This document shows, in pieces, positions 43,801-51,830 of a stretch of 64,000 nucleotides of DNA. Source of the DNA: Owenia fusiformis (taxonomy: Eukaryota > Annelida > Polychaeta > Sabellida > Oweniidae); assembly GCA_903813345.2 (NCBI GenBank), contig CAIIXF020000007.1, positions 5,709,730 through 5,773,729 of the forward strand. The letters are read 5' to 3'. The first letter of the stretch is position 1; each line of letters opens with the position of its first letter. The position numbers were made by a program, and so were the translations under genes. The notes under the pieces were generated by a model. It did no database searches. It was not told the DNA's origin and worked only from the letters and a program-made list of their open reading frames with translations.

Positions 43801-46611
43801 ACGAATCTAAATCTAAAACTATGTGGAACAAAACTGTAGCAATTTCTATCAATGCAATATCATTTATGGAATAAATAGTCTAAATCGTCGATCAAAGATC
43901 ATTTATATAATTCAAATAACCATGCATAAAGAATTTGTTTTCAGTGAAGTCGAGAAGAATTGAGTCCATCTGAACCGACGCTCAATCACTTTGTCCATTG
44001 GTGTCAAACGTCACGCACGTTAGAATTTTATTGGTTCTATTCTATTTTCTGCATACAATAATTGACGAAATTTTCTGAACTGTGAAACTAAGATTAGTAA
44101 AAGCAATAAAAATCAGTGCTTGGCACTCCTGACAAGACTATTGACATAACCATTAACATAAGGACAAGATGTACATCTTTTATAACGTGCGTGATTGCTT
44201 GACACGAACACTTTTATCACATATAAATTAAGCTATGGTGTCAAAAAACAGATTAATGACGAAAACAACCACAATATTTGCTGATTCCAGATGAATGTTC
44301 CCTTTCTTACATTTAGGTGTGTGTGGAAATCGTTTTATATCAACGAGAAATTTAAGTAATTCGTTAATGCGAGAGTATGACACGATAAAGGACTCAAGCT
44401 TGGCGGATTAACGTGCGTAACGAAGTTTGACACCAATCTTCGAGCAACTTATAAAGACCATATTGCCGCTTCAGAGTTGAAACTTACCACTGGATCTATA
44501 ACATCTCGTAAATGTGTTAATAAAATACAATTTCATTTTTTACACATGTGATCGCGTATTTTGTATGAAAATAGGCTTTCTAACGTGCGTGACGAGTTTG
44601 ACACGAAAAACGATAATGCACGCAACTGAGCATAAAAATTATTTTCCATTTATACTTCATATAGCATTGAACACAATGAGAGCTCGGTGTATCCTCCTTT
44701 CGAAAAAACACTTCATCTGACTTTTTGTAAAAATAATCAGCCTGGAGCTCATGAATAACGTGCGTGATGGTGTTTGACACCATGCACCACGCACGTTAGT
44801 TCTAAATTGACATTGTCTTATTTTTCGAGTATGGTAGATTTATTATCTGAAAACGAAATGATTCACATAGATAACCTCTGTAGACTTATGGCAACACATT
44901 TTTCCACCTCATTTCCAGAAAGAAAGATCCAGGGGATGTATCTCTGATGTACCCCCCAAAATTGCTTAAAAAACTGCAAAAACAGCTGGACACGAAGCCC
45001 CAAAAAGTGAATAACTTCAACAAATTTTAACATTTTCACCTGATATTATCCTCAGTATCTTTTTGACCTCTACTGAGTTGAATAGAATAATCGTTTTTGG
45101 CTATACTTCTCAAAATGTTGAGATATCGAGCATGTAATATTAGAACTTTTGAGTGACGAACTTTTGAAAAAGACACATATATAAGAAATGACTCTAAATG
45201 GCAATTATTATGCAAGAGACATCTCTAGTAAATCTTGCCACCCTTTCATAGAATTCGAACTATGATATATTGGCTACACTGATGATTGTTCTTATTCAAA
45301 AGTAACAATAAGTAAATCTTATTTTTGTATTGAGACCAATGACATTATTAACAACCAATGACATTATCAAACTAGCGAATATATCATAGCTTCTTTCATG
45401 TACGAAAAGGTGGCGGAAATGTCTATTATTGTTATACATGATATTATTACATTTCAGTGGGGGCCATAACAACAGATATAAATCTTATATGCAACAAAAC
45501 GATTGACTACAATGGAGACTTCTCAATCAAAAGAGTGAATGAGACAACATATATCGGATCCATCATATCGCCATGTGCCTGTAGAAATGGATGCCAACAA
45601 AACATAATTTACTATGTCATATTTGGTATTGCCATCTTGATTGTGGTAATACTTTCATTCTGTGCTGTAGGTGAGTATGTAATTTTTCTATGTAATTTTA
45701 AGTCGAGCAGACCATCCCTGTTCATGATGTCCAAACTAAAAGGATGATGGTTTTGAAAACATAAGACAGTATTGGCCAAATCATGCGTCTATTGAATGCT
45801 ATTGAATTAATATGCAGGGATGCTCTTTTAAAGTAGTGATATAATTTAGCTGTAATACAGAATATTATCGATGAATAGCAAAAACAGTGAAAATAGAGTA
45901 AAATATGCCAAAATTGGTTATTTTCTAGGTTTTCACATCACGTGGCACTCCCAATTTTGTGAACCTTTGAGGGTTTTTACTAAATTATGGGATTTAAAAC
46001 AAGATTTGAAAGATTATTATGCATAAATATAATTCCGAAATTTAAAAATTCAAAAATCATCATTTTTAGCTATTTTTACAAAATGGCCGACGGACCAGTT
46101 TAAACGTTGTCCTAGTAGATGACAACTTGGATGACCCTTTAATTTTATTTGTGTCATTTTTTATTATACAGGTATGGTGTACAAGTAGTGTGAATATATG
46201 ACCCTGTATAACTGAATTTCACGTTGCAGGTATGGTGTACAAGTGGTGTGAATATATGACCCTCTATAACTGAATTTCACGTTGCAGGTATGGTGTACAA
46301 GTGGTGTGAATATATGACCCTGTATAACTGAATTTCACGTTGCAGGTATGGTGTACAAGTGGTGTGAATATATGACCCTGTATAACTGAATTTCACGTTG
46401 CAGGTATGGTGTACAAGTGGTGTGAATATATGACCCTGTATAACTGAATTTCACGTTGCAGGTATGGTGTACAAGTGGTGTGAATATATGACCCTGTATA
46501 ACTGAATTTCACGTTGCAGGTATGGTGTACAAGAGGTGTAAAGGTGCTAGAGGTTGGGAGATGATTCCATTTTGTGGCTGCAAGAAGAAAGGCTATACTG
46601 AGATAAATTAA
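28891..46611 (+). CDS. type I membrane protein resembling cation-dependent mannose-6-phosphate receptor (MRH family), three exons
   Basis: Exons: 28891-29314, 45458-45670, 46520-46611, all with GT-AG sites and phase 1 junctions, giving 242 residues. The start could instead be 28900 or 28918. Exon 1 encodes a signal peptide (MFKFLLYFALLGCTSG) and a cysteine-bearing luminal part (ACSCEMSDGSGIIDLSSL, then YNPCTTF). Exon 2 gives VGAITTDINLICNKTIDYN, then a transmembrane helix (IIYYVIFGIAILIVVILSF). Exon 3 gives a short cytosolic tail with RGWEMIPF, like the tail start of CD-M6PR. The S-G-x-I-D-L and Y-NPC-x-F motifs recur in MRH-domain proteins; ligand-binding residues cannot be confirmed. Its likely place is the Golgi/endosome pathway. 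Intron 1 is 16.1 kb and holds a TIR element with a nested Polinton. Intron 2 holds tandem acceptor copies. Confidence 0.72.
29315..30249. other. start of the 16-kb intron; no gene recognised
   Basis: Donor GTACAGTG at 29315. A string GTAGGGATCCAACTATT at 29345 resembles one at 10918, possibly an end of the same MITE family. Nothing else is recognised. Confidence 0.35.
30250..31110 (-). pseudogene. N-terminal remnant of the SRHGK/SCFC protein family
   Basis: Minus strand. Arg/Lys-rich repeats (SSRKREYRRKLTETATLQQA, then KREYMRSYIKKYRN) are followed by KFARRYQKSRALKKLKQNLP and NTPMKRLETVNSFMEGKSP. Next come SDAISKEQRERAYQFWVEHS and RPTGNKRYVKRMRLGP. The order of a basic N-terminus, an LP.TP.K block and a ..FWVEHSR..GNK.Y.. 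block matches my memory of an expanded uncharacterised family in marine invertebrates, whose C-terminus is seen at 33775-34701. Blocks change frame at least twice, with stops between, so it is dead. It lies in the receptor intron, outside the 32.2-45.2 kb element. Confidence 0.45.
31120..31542. mobile_element. MITE family F2, copy A
   Basis: Ends CAGATGCGAGTAG and CTACTCGCATCTG. A second copy, interrupted by another element, lies at 56041-57311 with the same ends. Shared inner landmarks include TACTGGACATATTTT and CCACCTGGTGG. No coding frame. Confidence 0.85.
31543..32208. other. intronic, no gene recognised
   Basis: AT-rich sequence between two elements. Nothing stands out. Confidence 0.35.
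33114..33774. other. interior of the TIR element, no gene recognised
   Basis: AT-rich. It lies 3' of the minus-strand zinc-finger gene and may include its 3' UTR. No clear polyadenylation signal was picked out. Confidence 0.35.
33775..34701 (-). CDS. SRHGK/SCFC/zinc-finger protein of unknown function, C-terminal two exons
   Basis: Exon 34701-34067 follows an acceptor (..GTATTATCACAG) and stays open. It encodes KHYFGSRHGKSPSDGESAVC near the start, RTFFYVPSEETVRNRIRSKR, then LKGTRKLHAVRGIMPQVVQ, REYSCFCKVC and a basic linker. After donor GTATGT and acceptor TTATAG, exon 33882-33775 gives WIMCTSCKRWAHESCARYGN, then FTCHKC, a PHD-like zinc finger with C-x2-C..H-x2-C..C-x2-C. The frame is intact across the junction. 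The SRHGK, KGT..H and SCFC motifs mark a large invertebrate family of unassigned function, to my knowledge. Upstream exons are not identified: a Polinton lies 80 bp further up. Being inside TIRs, it may be the element's own gene. Confidence 0.6.
34782..35271. repeat. Polinton left terminal inverted repeat
   Basis: Inverted match to about 42254-42698. It contains about seven tandem 23-bp units (CCGCGAGAATGTGGTAACAATCT type) at 34807-34970. After that comes a unique stretch including GTTCCCAAAAGGTTTTCTCC. Confidence 0.88.
35396..35836 (+). CDS. Polinton minor capsid (penton-like) protein
   Basis: A 146-residue frame beginning MTSQFYVYLNSKDSMDLYPS, followed by NNNTSFTVKLP. The FYV.L.S..S...YP.N....FT.KLP opening is characteristic of Polinton penton-like minor capsid proteins (single jelly-roll), and the position upstream of the capsid block also fits. 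Treated as a fossil viral-type gene; the frame appears continuous. Confidence 0.65.
   Translation: MTSQFYVYLNSKDSMDLYPSNNNTSFTVKLPRYVSLAREHWQVGLVEIKHPTIYKTVVMNVLCDLCEGSIAGGEYLPLLRQVHAHQDQVFYSANQQSFNPILYKTIIPSGFQHITITIKAAKGTGDLSFNELPFYCALHFKKAHIF
35842..36279 (+). CDS. small basic Polinton protein
   Basis: A 145-residue frame with a strongly basic C-terminal half (PIKKRRRRESKASRNAIKV, then more Lys/Arg). It begins 6 bp after the penton-like gene and overlaps the capsid gene start by 26 bp. The composition suggests a core or DNA-condensing protein packed with the genome; that is inference from charge and position, and I see no defined domain. Confidence 0.55.
   Translation: MRVSSYTPDDGKWSRFFASSVNKSLAMDSRRSQKYVSLNNSQYVIRNNQEGGAPIQLVSPSEAIVQRASEELKREKRLDTIKRPRPPGTPKEPIKKRRRRESKASRNAIKVTSKPKKLTSKRGSKTPRTVDILTRKQNGGKGSRK
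36254..37588 (+). CDS. Polinton capsid protein, F54H12.2-like (probable major capsid)
   Basis: A 444-residue frame opening MAEKVVGSEETSSSELMLFN, then TPLTDTSINRFKWVEHRP. It resembles the family annotated in animals as 'uncharacterized protein F54H12.2-like', which is the Polinton capsid protein; length and gene position suit a double jelly-roll major capsid. Further landmarks: LWNRIDLQIQQ, MRYMDYRNS, GPIYEGFLQSNRLLLNGVEL. The frame looks continuous. Which capsid role it plays is inferred. Confidence 0.75.
   Translation: MAEKVVGSEETSSSELMLFNTPLTDTSINRFKWVEHRPTSSISPGTCVEFNIPNNGMDYLSLKRSRLHVKVKILQENGSVMNWDADDIQGTQKCGPINLLLQTLWNRIDLQIQQHSITAATPDFAYKAYLHALLGYSSGDKASWLQAQGYRKDEIDPAANDVWNGGNPGLTMRYMDYRNSRDVELVGPIYEGFLQSNRLLLNGVELKIKLWPNSSEFGLVSKDNQKWQLVITDAYFEACMVEVNPAIIKAHNEVLLRTPARYPYQDVEVKVKSLATGNFNFSWDNIFQGRIPSCLTVCFVSARAYAGSYDTNPLYLDHFKLSSLSTQVDSQDVPSKPLSLKFSSDLIQSEQYLTAYLRLFEASLSGHDNLNDIQMSDFRKGFSIFRFQLDGVDDNKTVFPLLKGGQLKVEGRFESALQEPVCVMVLGSFHRLVEIDRFRGVNIS
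37591..38073 (+). CDS. Polinton adenain-like cysteine protease
   Basis: A 160-residue frame, within the usual size of Polinton proteases. The adenain/Ulp1-type triad is visible: His53 in RGQHWCAFSFF, an acidic residue in PAEFFDSMG (about 67-70), and Cys112 in CGQHCAYYL preceded by the oxyanion-hole glutamine. The family matures capsid proteins in adenoviruses, and a similar role is assumed here. It lies directly after the capsid gene. Confidence 0.85.
   Translation: MNTRQLQQIMNSDTCLRQHTHAVYASDEIPERVVQRPAYFIVNTQASSLRGQHWCAFSFFNKNEPAEFFDSMGQSPEYYNQAFLNVLVNNSKHFIYNNTRIQGKDLTCGQHCAYYLNKRCRDITMRCIVNSFSKYNLKENDVYVKEFVNRMYGNVVNEFY
38144..39786 (+). pseudogene. Polinton integrase region with chromodomain (fossil)
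   Basis: The region encodes a retroviral-type integrase of the Polinton kind. The N-terminal part includes SQVRDWINNQKSY. The core is recognisable from DLADMKTYSKYNSKMGYLLV and LAENGIKRLKQRL. The C-terminal chromodomain reads YRIEKILKKRRFKNKTQVLV then RWLNYSSKFDTWV. Polinton integrases commonly carry such a C-terminal chromodomain. The gene is broken. Confidence 0.85.
39912..39970 (+). repeat. duplicated scrap of the capsid gene
   Basis: ACTCCATCACTGTTACAACA and the following ~40 bp match the capsid gene at about 36597-36655 with a few differences. This is an internal copy inside the same Polinton, between the integrase region and a CT-rich tract. Confidence 0.7.
39976..40220. repeat. CT-rich simple repeat (CCTCCTCATTC type)
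   Basis: About 245 bp of irregular CTCCTCATTCC repeats inside the Polinton. Any open frame through it is a low-complexity artefact. Confidence 0.9.
40341..41995 (+). pseudogene. Polinton packaging ATPase region (fossil)
   Basis: The region encodes an A32/FtsK-HerA-type genome-packaging ATPase. A C2H2 finger (YSCSECLKQF, then IRHMKIAHG) comes first. The Walker A motif VVGPTGSGKST and Walker B motif NLVIFDDLMGD follow. A second finger (VSCDDCGLVFESVHDLQRHV) and a long acidic tail of DESESDEDSSDEE type complete it. Zinc fingers on both sides of the ATPase are notable. The gene looks broken. Confidence 0.85.
42254..42698. repeat. Polinton right terminal inverted repeat
   Basis: Mirror of the left repeat, with the same 23-bp tandem units in reverse (ATTCTCGCGGAGATTG type) at 42520-42670. 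It is nearly identical to the left copy apart from scattered differences and one length difference of about 45 bp. Confidence 0.88.
42705..43768. other. interior of the TIR element, no gene recognised
   Basis: AT-rich. The right Polinton target site rejoins sequence interrupted at 34781. No coding frame is convincing. Confidence 0.35.
43769..43852 (-). other. candidate exon end with strong splice donor
   Basis: A minus-strand frame IEIATVLFHIVLDLDSSRLR then PFWLAED runs directly into GTAAGT (43768-43763). It lies inside the TIR element and upstream, in that orientation, of the two-exon gene at 34701-33775, so it could be an earlier exon of that gene. No family match is known to me. Confidence 0.25.
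44800..45457. other. intron 3' end; no gene recognised
   Basis: The right TIR of the 13-kb element ends near 45181. After it comes unremarkable intron up to the exon 2 acceptor ..TTACATTTCAG at 45457. Confidence 0.4.
46172..46519 (+). repeat. six 58-bp tandem units, each a splice acceptor plus alternative terminal exon
   Basis: Units start at 46172, 46230, 46288, 46346, 46404 and 46462 and lead into the real exon 3 at 46520. Each begins where exon 3 begins (GTATGGTGTACAAG). Each unit ends AACTGAATTTCACGTTGCAG, so the next is preceded by the same acceptor as exon 3. Spliced to exon 2 in phase, units 2-6 would give the tail GMVYKWCEYMTLYN and a stop; the first unit stops after MVYK. By eye, the units differ by only one or two bases. 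Confidence 0.9.
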
Positions 46612-46751
46612 AGATTTTTATTATTTAACATTTTTTCACCAAACATACAAGTGCCTAACTAAAAATGGCATCACTCATATGATTGAGTGTATTGTAAGGT
46701 GTTAGTTAAATAATACGGTCCATTGTGTTTAAAGAAATATAAAGAACATAT

Positions 46752-47241
46752 ATTGGGGTGGCTTTGTATAAAAAATCTCACACCTCATACCCACCTACCC
46801 ACGTACGTGGGACATGATACAGTCTGAAGGGTTCAATTTTAAATATCTTAGTTTAAATCATAGTTTATGATGACTTATAGATGCATTTGTAACGACCCTT
46901 GATAGCAAGTTACTACTACATCCCAGCTGGGTTCGATTCCCACTCGGGGCATCGGATTTCTTCTTTCTTTATCTGGCTTGTTGGACCTATGCTTGCGGTC
47001 GTTAGTTATTTATTCCCCTGGCGTGTCCTCGGGTCATAACACATTAAAATCGATTGATATGCCTTTATTTATGGATCTCTCATCTGTCTAGTCATAAAAT
47101 AAAGCCGGAATTGTAGAAATGTCAATAATTTCAGCTATTTTGAGATTTAATAATCTTTAAAATTGAACCCTTCAATGACTGTATCATGATCCACGTAGGT
47201 GGGTATGAGGTAGGAGTTTGTTTTATACAAAGCCAATTGGG
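46752..47241. mobile_element. MITE with ~95-bp inverted ends
   Basis: The left end ATTGGGGTGGCTTTGTATA and following CTCATACCCACCTACCCACG are mirrored at the right by CCACGTAGGTGGGTATGAGG and TATACAAAGCCAATTGG. The inner arms GAAGGGTTCAATTTTAAA / TTTAAAATTGAACCCTTC are also inverted. A SINE-like sequence lies in the loop. Confidence 0.82.
46890..47045 (+). repeat. tRNA-related SINE-like sequence
   Basis: Contains CTGGGTTCGATTCCCACTCG, an excellent B box with flanking stem. It is followed by the non-tRNA body (CGGATTTCTTCTTTCTTT, CCTGGCGTGTCCTCGGG). The A box is degenerate (GATAGCAAGTTAC). Nested in the loop of the surrounding MITE. Confidence 0.55.
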
Positions 47242-47277
47242 ATGGAATTTAACTACAATTAAACTAGACTAACTACT

Positions 47278-47534
47278 CACTGACAGATCCAGGGGGTAAC
47301 CCCCCACCCCCAACTTGGGTGGGCCCAGAATTCTTTTAGGGCCTCCGAAAATGGGCCTTTTTAGGAAAAACCTGGCCTTTTAGGCCAAATTTTCAAAAAT
47401 GGGCTCTACATTTTCAGATGTTGGCCCAATATTGGTTTTAGGGGCCCAAATGTTTTTTCACACAAGCACAGAAATTGTTTCCTGACTTGAAATATGCCCC
47501 CCCCCCCTTGCTAGCTTCTGGATCAGCCAGTGCT
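47278..47534. mobile_element. short MITE with CACTGGC..GATCCAG ends
   Basis: The left end CACTGACAGATCCAGGGGG is mirrored by TCTGGATCAGCCAGTG. G/C runs lie just inside both ends, and CTACT flanks both sides. Body GC-rich relative to surroundings, no coding. Confidence 0.65.
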
Positions 47535-47759
47535 ACTCATTTAATTTATGACAAGTGTCCTCCTTTAGCATGTATGTCCCAAATGTAAATACTTGGTTTG
47601 GATGAGGTGAGACAGAAACAAAAGCAATTGTTACATGTAGCTAGCAGCTGATCAGCTGGTGCAAGTTAAAAACATGGGACATTGAAATCAATATGTGTGG
47701 ACTGTTTAAAGAAACATCTGTAAAATACTCATTGTTTCAGGCAATTGTCTATAAATGTA

Positions 47760-48389
47760 CAGGGTGTTTCATAATGACCGTCCCCCCCATCAACCACCAA
47801 TCCTGAATAGCATACCCCCATGTGTTATATATCATATGAAAGCTTGGTCAATTCTGGACTTATTGAATCAACTTTGATTAAGCTTAACATTTTTTACAAC
47901 TTGCTACATATCTCTATAAAAGGTACCCATTTACCTTTAGCATAGAATCTGAAAGCCACATTTTTTCCAAAATTAGCCATGTACCCTGCAAACAGCTATG
48001 ATAACCATGCCTCAATACACTATTGGGTATAGTAATGTACAACTTCTAACATTTGATGGATGTTGAAGATATATCTTGATGATATTTGAAAGATAAAAGT
48101 ATTAAATAGTTCAAAGAAATGCCCGGACATCTCTAAATGATACAATGGATAATATAGCGATCTGCTTTTCTCTTTAAATCCATCAGGAATAGCAGCCACA
48201 AATCATGCAAATTGAGGGGATAGTGGCTACAAAATATAAGTTCACAAATTATGTTCTCAATGACCAGGCATGCTAATATTTGGCACATAAGTCCAGAATT
48301 GAATACGCTTTATTATGGTATATAGATTATGGGGGCATGTGAAGTAGGATTGCCTGTGGATGGGGGGACGGTCATTATGAAACACCCTG
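47760..48389. mobile_element. mariner-type MITE, TA target duplication
   Basis: Ends CAGGGTGTTTCATAATGACC and GGTCATTATGAAACACCCTG, flanked by TA on both sides (47758-47759, 48390-48391). Inverted arms extend roughly 100 bp with interruptions (CCAATCCTGAATAG / AAGTAGGATTGCC region, GTCCAGAATTGA). No transposase. Confidence 0.85.
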
Positions 48390-48467
48390 TATAGCCCTAT
48401 GTGTGTTAAAAGATAAACCATGCAACAATATGTCTACAAGGCTATTGGCCAGTATAGTCAATATAAG

Positions 48468-48591
48468 TTATTCAATGATTTGAAGTGCAATATATTCTGC
48501 TCGAGAAATTCCGTATTGGAACGAGACGAAGTTCATTACAAAATATCGAGACAGAATATATCCTGTATTGCACTTCAAATCATTCAATAAC
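48468..48591. repeat. 124-bp inverted repeat
   Basis: GTTATTCAATGATTTGAAGT at the left is mirrored by ACTTCAAATCATTCAATAAC at the right. Likely the tip of a small foldback element. The minus-strand frame through it continues to 48698 (MKPFFLKLAEKDFSIMTPHY) but matches nothing I know. Confidence 0.7.
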
Positions 48592-48599
48592 ATTTTTAT

Positions 48600-49284
48600 C
48601 GTGTGATCCTCTGTATTGCTACTGAGAATGTCCCCTCCGTAGTGTGGGGTCATAATGCTAAAATCCTTCTCTGCAAGCTTTAAGAAAAACGGCTTCACAA
48701 TTGCTTTTAAAACTTTAACATCTTGTTCAGCTCACTTCATTCTACATCTGATTAGGTTTTGGACCTGTTAGCTCAGTCATGTCAGCCATTTTGAATGTTT
48801 TAAGAAAAGTTAGCGCACGATAATACTTTGTATCATATTGAATGGTGTTTTTGAGTTTTCATGCTTTAACTATTTAGTAGCTTTATAAATAATTGCAGGT
48901 GTACTTTATTGTAAAAGCCTATGTTATTGTTAACAGTAGTTATATGTGATAATTTTGTAAAAAGAAAACAGCAAAAACACATAATCACTTTTTTATTGTC
49001 GGCCATTTTGGATTTTTCCATCCTAAAATCTTGTCTGTAAAGTCTTGTCTACGCGTTTTCAGATGAACAGTTTGGTAGATCAATTTCAAATTTTCAGGGA
49101 TGATTCTTAGTATGAAAATCTAGAACTGACTCATTTTTTGGCATTCTGGGTAAATTTTAAGGTGGCCAAATTGGATTTTTTTGTCTATTGAATACTATGA
49201 TGGCAATTTTGATTTCGATGCACAGTATAATGCTTTCCGAAGAAAATTATGTAAATCATGTTGTAGCTCCAAATATCTTACGAA
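48600..49284. other. no gene recognised
   Basis: AT-rich, with GCCATTTTGGATTTTT-like strings repeated near 48998 and 49154. Otherwise featureless. Confidence 0.35.
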
Positions 49285-49491
49285 ATGAGCTTGTTTAAAA
49301 TATGTATCATAGAAAACCAGCAACATATAAATAATTATCAATGGCTGAACGATTATTTATGTGAGAAAACTAAACATCCAACGTACAGACGTATGCGAAC
49401 AGGTTCACGGTCTCAGATACTACCCAACGTAAATCGTTCCGGACTTGTTTTTCATAACCATTTGGACTCATTTCGTAGGAGAATGAGATGA
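49285..49491 (+). other. 68-codon frame of unknown nature
   Basis: Begins MSLFKICIIENQQHINNYQW. Its 3' half (49408-49468) is an inverted match to the duplicated unit at 51841-51900, so part of it is repeat sequence. No family recognised; may be an exon or chance. Confidence 0.25.
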
Positions 49492-50046
49492 GACATTCAT
49501 CAGAATGGCTCAAAAAGGTAATATAATTCAATCGTTTAGAAAAATACATACACTAACTTCTACCTAAAACATTCTTTTTCATACCCACATATCTATTTTG
49601 GCGATCGTGCCATCATAGTTCATATTTATCGGCATTAAATAACAAAAATGCCAGAAATATGCTCTTAATCTGCATTAGTGTCATTTAACTATGTTTAAAC
49701 AAAAAAATCATTCTATAACGTGGAACAATATTCACTACATTAAAGATCGTGTTAATATTTTAACTATTTGTACCTTCAAATTTCCATAAATGACCGTAAT
49801 GTAAAAAGTGGAGTTAACGACGGCGAATGGTCCTTATTCTGACACGGACTTGTCTTATAATCCCTAGGTGAACGACTGCGAATTGTACACAACGTGATAA
49901 CAATAACGATTAGGAATTGTCTTGTAATGGTATTTATACGTTCCGTTGCTTGATGAATTGTCTATGCTTCTGGAAAAATTGCACTTAGCATGATTATGTT
50001 TTAGAGGAGTTTTTGTACTAAATATTCACACATTTTGTAATTTCAG
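49492..50046. other. no gene recognised
   Basis: AT-rich. It ends with a good acceptor context (CACATTTTGTAATTTCAG). Confidence 0.35.
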
Positions 50047-50141
50047 TTCCCAGAAACAAGTGCCACGAATGTACTTTTAAAAGTGCAGATAAAAATATAT
50101 TCTTTGAACACTTCAAGAGGGACCATCCCTCCGATTCATTA
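50047..50141 (+). other. C2H2 zinc-finger exon fragment
   Basis: Following the acceptor TTTGTAATTTCAG at 50046 the frame reads VPRNKCHECTFKSADKNIFF then EHFKRDHPSD. This is one C2H2 finger (C-x2-C..H-x4-H). It runs straight into a repeat at 50142, so the original exon end was probably lost or extended by the insertion. It may belong to the integrase-domain gene downstream, but no junction proves it. Confidence 0.45.
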
Positions 50142-50990
50142 TCCCATCGAACAAAGTTCGGAGGGATATAGGGAACGCCTCCGTCCGTCCGTACGTACGT
50201 ACGTACGTCCCTCCGGGCAATAACTCAAATACCGTTGGCCCGATTTTGTTATATTTTGTACACATACACCCTATGTGGGTAGAAATTCTGTTTGAAAACC
50301 GATTTTCAAAATGGCCACTCATTTAAAAATGGCGGCCATTTTAGTGCCGATTTTACAGTAATTTAGGTGCAATATGTAAAACTGTAATAGCAATATGTTT
50401 TAAATATGAAAAAATTATATAGGACATTAAAAAAGCTAGAAATGTAGATATTTAAGAAGCACATGGCAGCCATCTTGAAAAATGGCGCCTTTACACGTTA
50501 TTTTTCGATTTTTTTCTGTAACTCGAAAAGTAGTGGAGCGATTTTGTTCATATTTGGTATGTGAATACTATAAGCATGGCACACTGTCTAATGACACTTT
50601 TGGTAGAAGGCGGCCATTTTGGAAAATGGCGGCCATTTTAACTTACATGTATTTTACTATAACTCGAAAAGTAGTGGAGCGATTTTATTCATACTTGGTA
50701 TGTGAATACTATAAGCATGGCACACTGTCTAAAGACACTTTTGTTAGAAGGTAGCCATTTTTTAAAATGACCGCCATTTTAACGTATTTTACTCTAACTC
50801 GAAAAATAGTGGAGCGATTTTGTTCATATTTGGTATATGAGTGCTATAGGCATGGCACACTGTCTAATGACACTTTTGGTAGAAGGTGGCCAATTTGAAA
50901 ATGGCTGCCATTTTTGCTATATACTTTGTTTGTAAATATGCCAGCCATGGCTGTTCGATGGGATTTGCTACGCTTTGGCGTTGCTGTTGT
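50142..50990. repeat. composite repeat with CCGTACGT microsatellite and ~150-bp tandem units
   Basis: Opens CCCATCGAACAAAGTTCGG and closes with TGTTCGATGGGATTTGC, an inverted end pair. Near the start lies CCGTCCGTCCGTACGTACG. The interior has three diverged units, each with ACTCGAAAAGTAGTGGAGCG, then GGCACACTGTCTAATGACAC, then a GCCATTTT patch. Confidence 0.8.
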
Positions 50991-51830
50991 CTAGTTCAGG
51001 CTAGACGTCCCTTTTCGTGATAAAGGCATATAGCGTTACAAAACACAGGATTATGGATTCCGGATGTGTGATAAATTAGGCTCAAAGCTGTCATTTGATT
51101 ATGGCACCTCGATAAAGGAGGAAGAATACATTGAACCCAGTCCTCTTCAGAAGCGCAATGAAATTGCTACAGATTGTAGAGGAACATTACAATGTGTCTA
51201 CCAAATCGCATCGCACATAGTCTAAACCTGTAATGATTCCCTAATTCAACCTTGACAAGTATCTCTTAATTAATGATGATCATTTAGATAGTATCACTCA
51301 GACAACCTCTTCCACTGTCCTTATCCACTCTGATGATTTGTTGGAAATCTATAAAGTTTATATAGCTGTTTCACACTTAAAAATGGTTCATTGTGTTCTA
51401 CAAGTCAGAAACGTTCCAATAACACAAGTCAGAAACGTTCCAATAACAAGTCAACATCATTATCTGGAATATTTAGGTCACGTCCAAATGGTTAAATCTA
51501 AAAAATATTCTTTCGAAAATTGCTACTCATTTTAACCATTTTAAATCATGATTTTCGTTGACAATGTGGCTACTTTCATTATGAATCGGTGTATTCATTG
51601 GATACAAGGCAGGCTGGTGATTATAAGGCAAAATAGGTAAAAACACTGGCAGAATCGCTCGCATCCCGAAATAACAAGACTATAGCAAACGGTTTGTACA
51701 AAAAAGGCGTTTGCGGGTGCCTGAAGATAGGGTATATAGTATGGTAAGTTATCTAATTGTATTATATTTTCATAAAGTCAAGTGAAAGCAATTTCATAAC
51801 CAAATTTACAAACCTACCTCTACTCTTTTT
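50991..51830. other. no gene recognised
   Basis: Contains a small direct duplication of AAGTCAGAAACGTTCCAATA at 51400-51440. Otherwise unremarkable. Confidence 0.35.

Larger units (their letters stand above)
32209..45181. mobile_element. ~13-kb terminal-inverted-repeat element hosting the Polinton
   Basis: The left end (TATATGGGTCTTTTTCAAAA, then GATCGTCACT) is mirrored at the right (AGTGACGAAC, then TTTTGAAAAAGACACATATA). Between them the 13-mer TAACGTGCGTGAC occurs ten times, one mismatch allowed. On the left: 32380, 32545, 32718, 33102. On the right: 44010 (reverse), 44183, 44409, 44581, 44756, 44786 (reverse). Many are followed 10-20 bp later by TTGACACG or TTGACACC. The Polinton at 34782-42698 splits it; without that, the element is about 5 kb. 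A two-exon gene (33775-34701) lies inside. A TA or TATA target duplication is possible. Family unknown. Confidence 0.6.

Noticed and set aside
46172-46519. 58-bp tandem array as a CRISPR-like array
   Set aside because: No spacers, in a eukaryotic intron, and the unit is a copy of the adjacent exon start.
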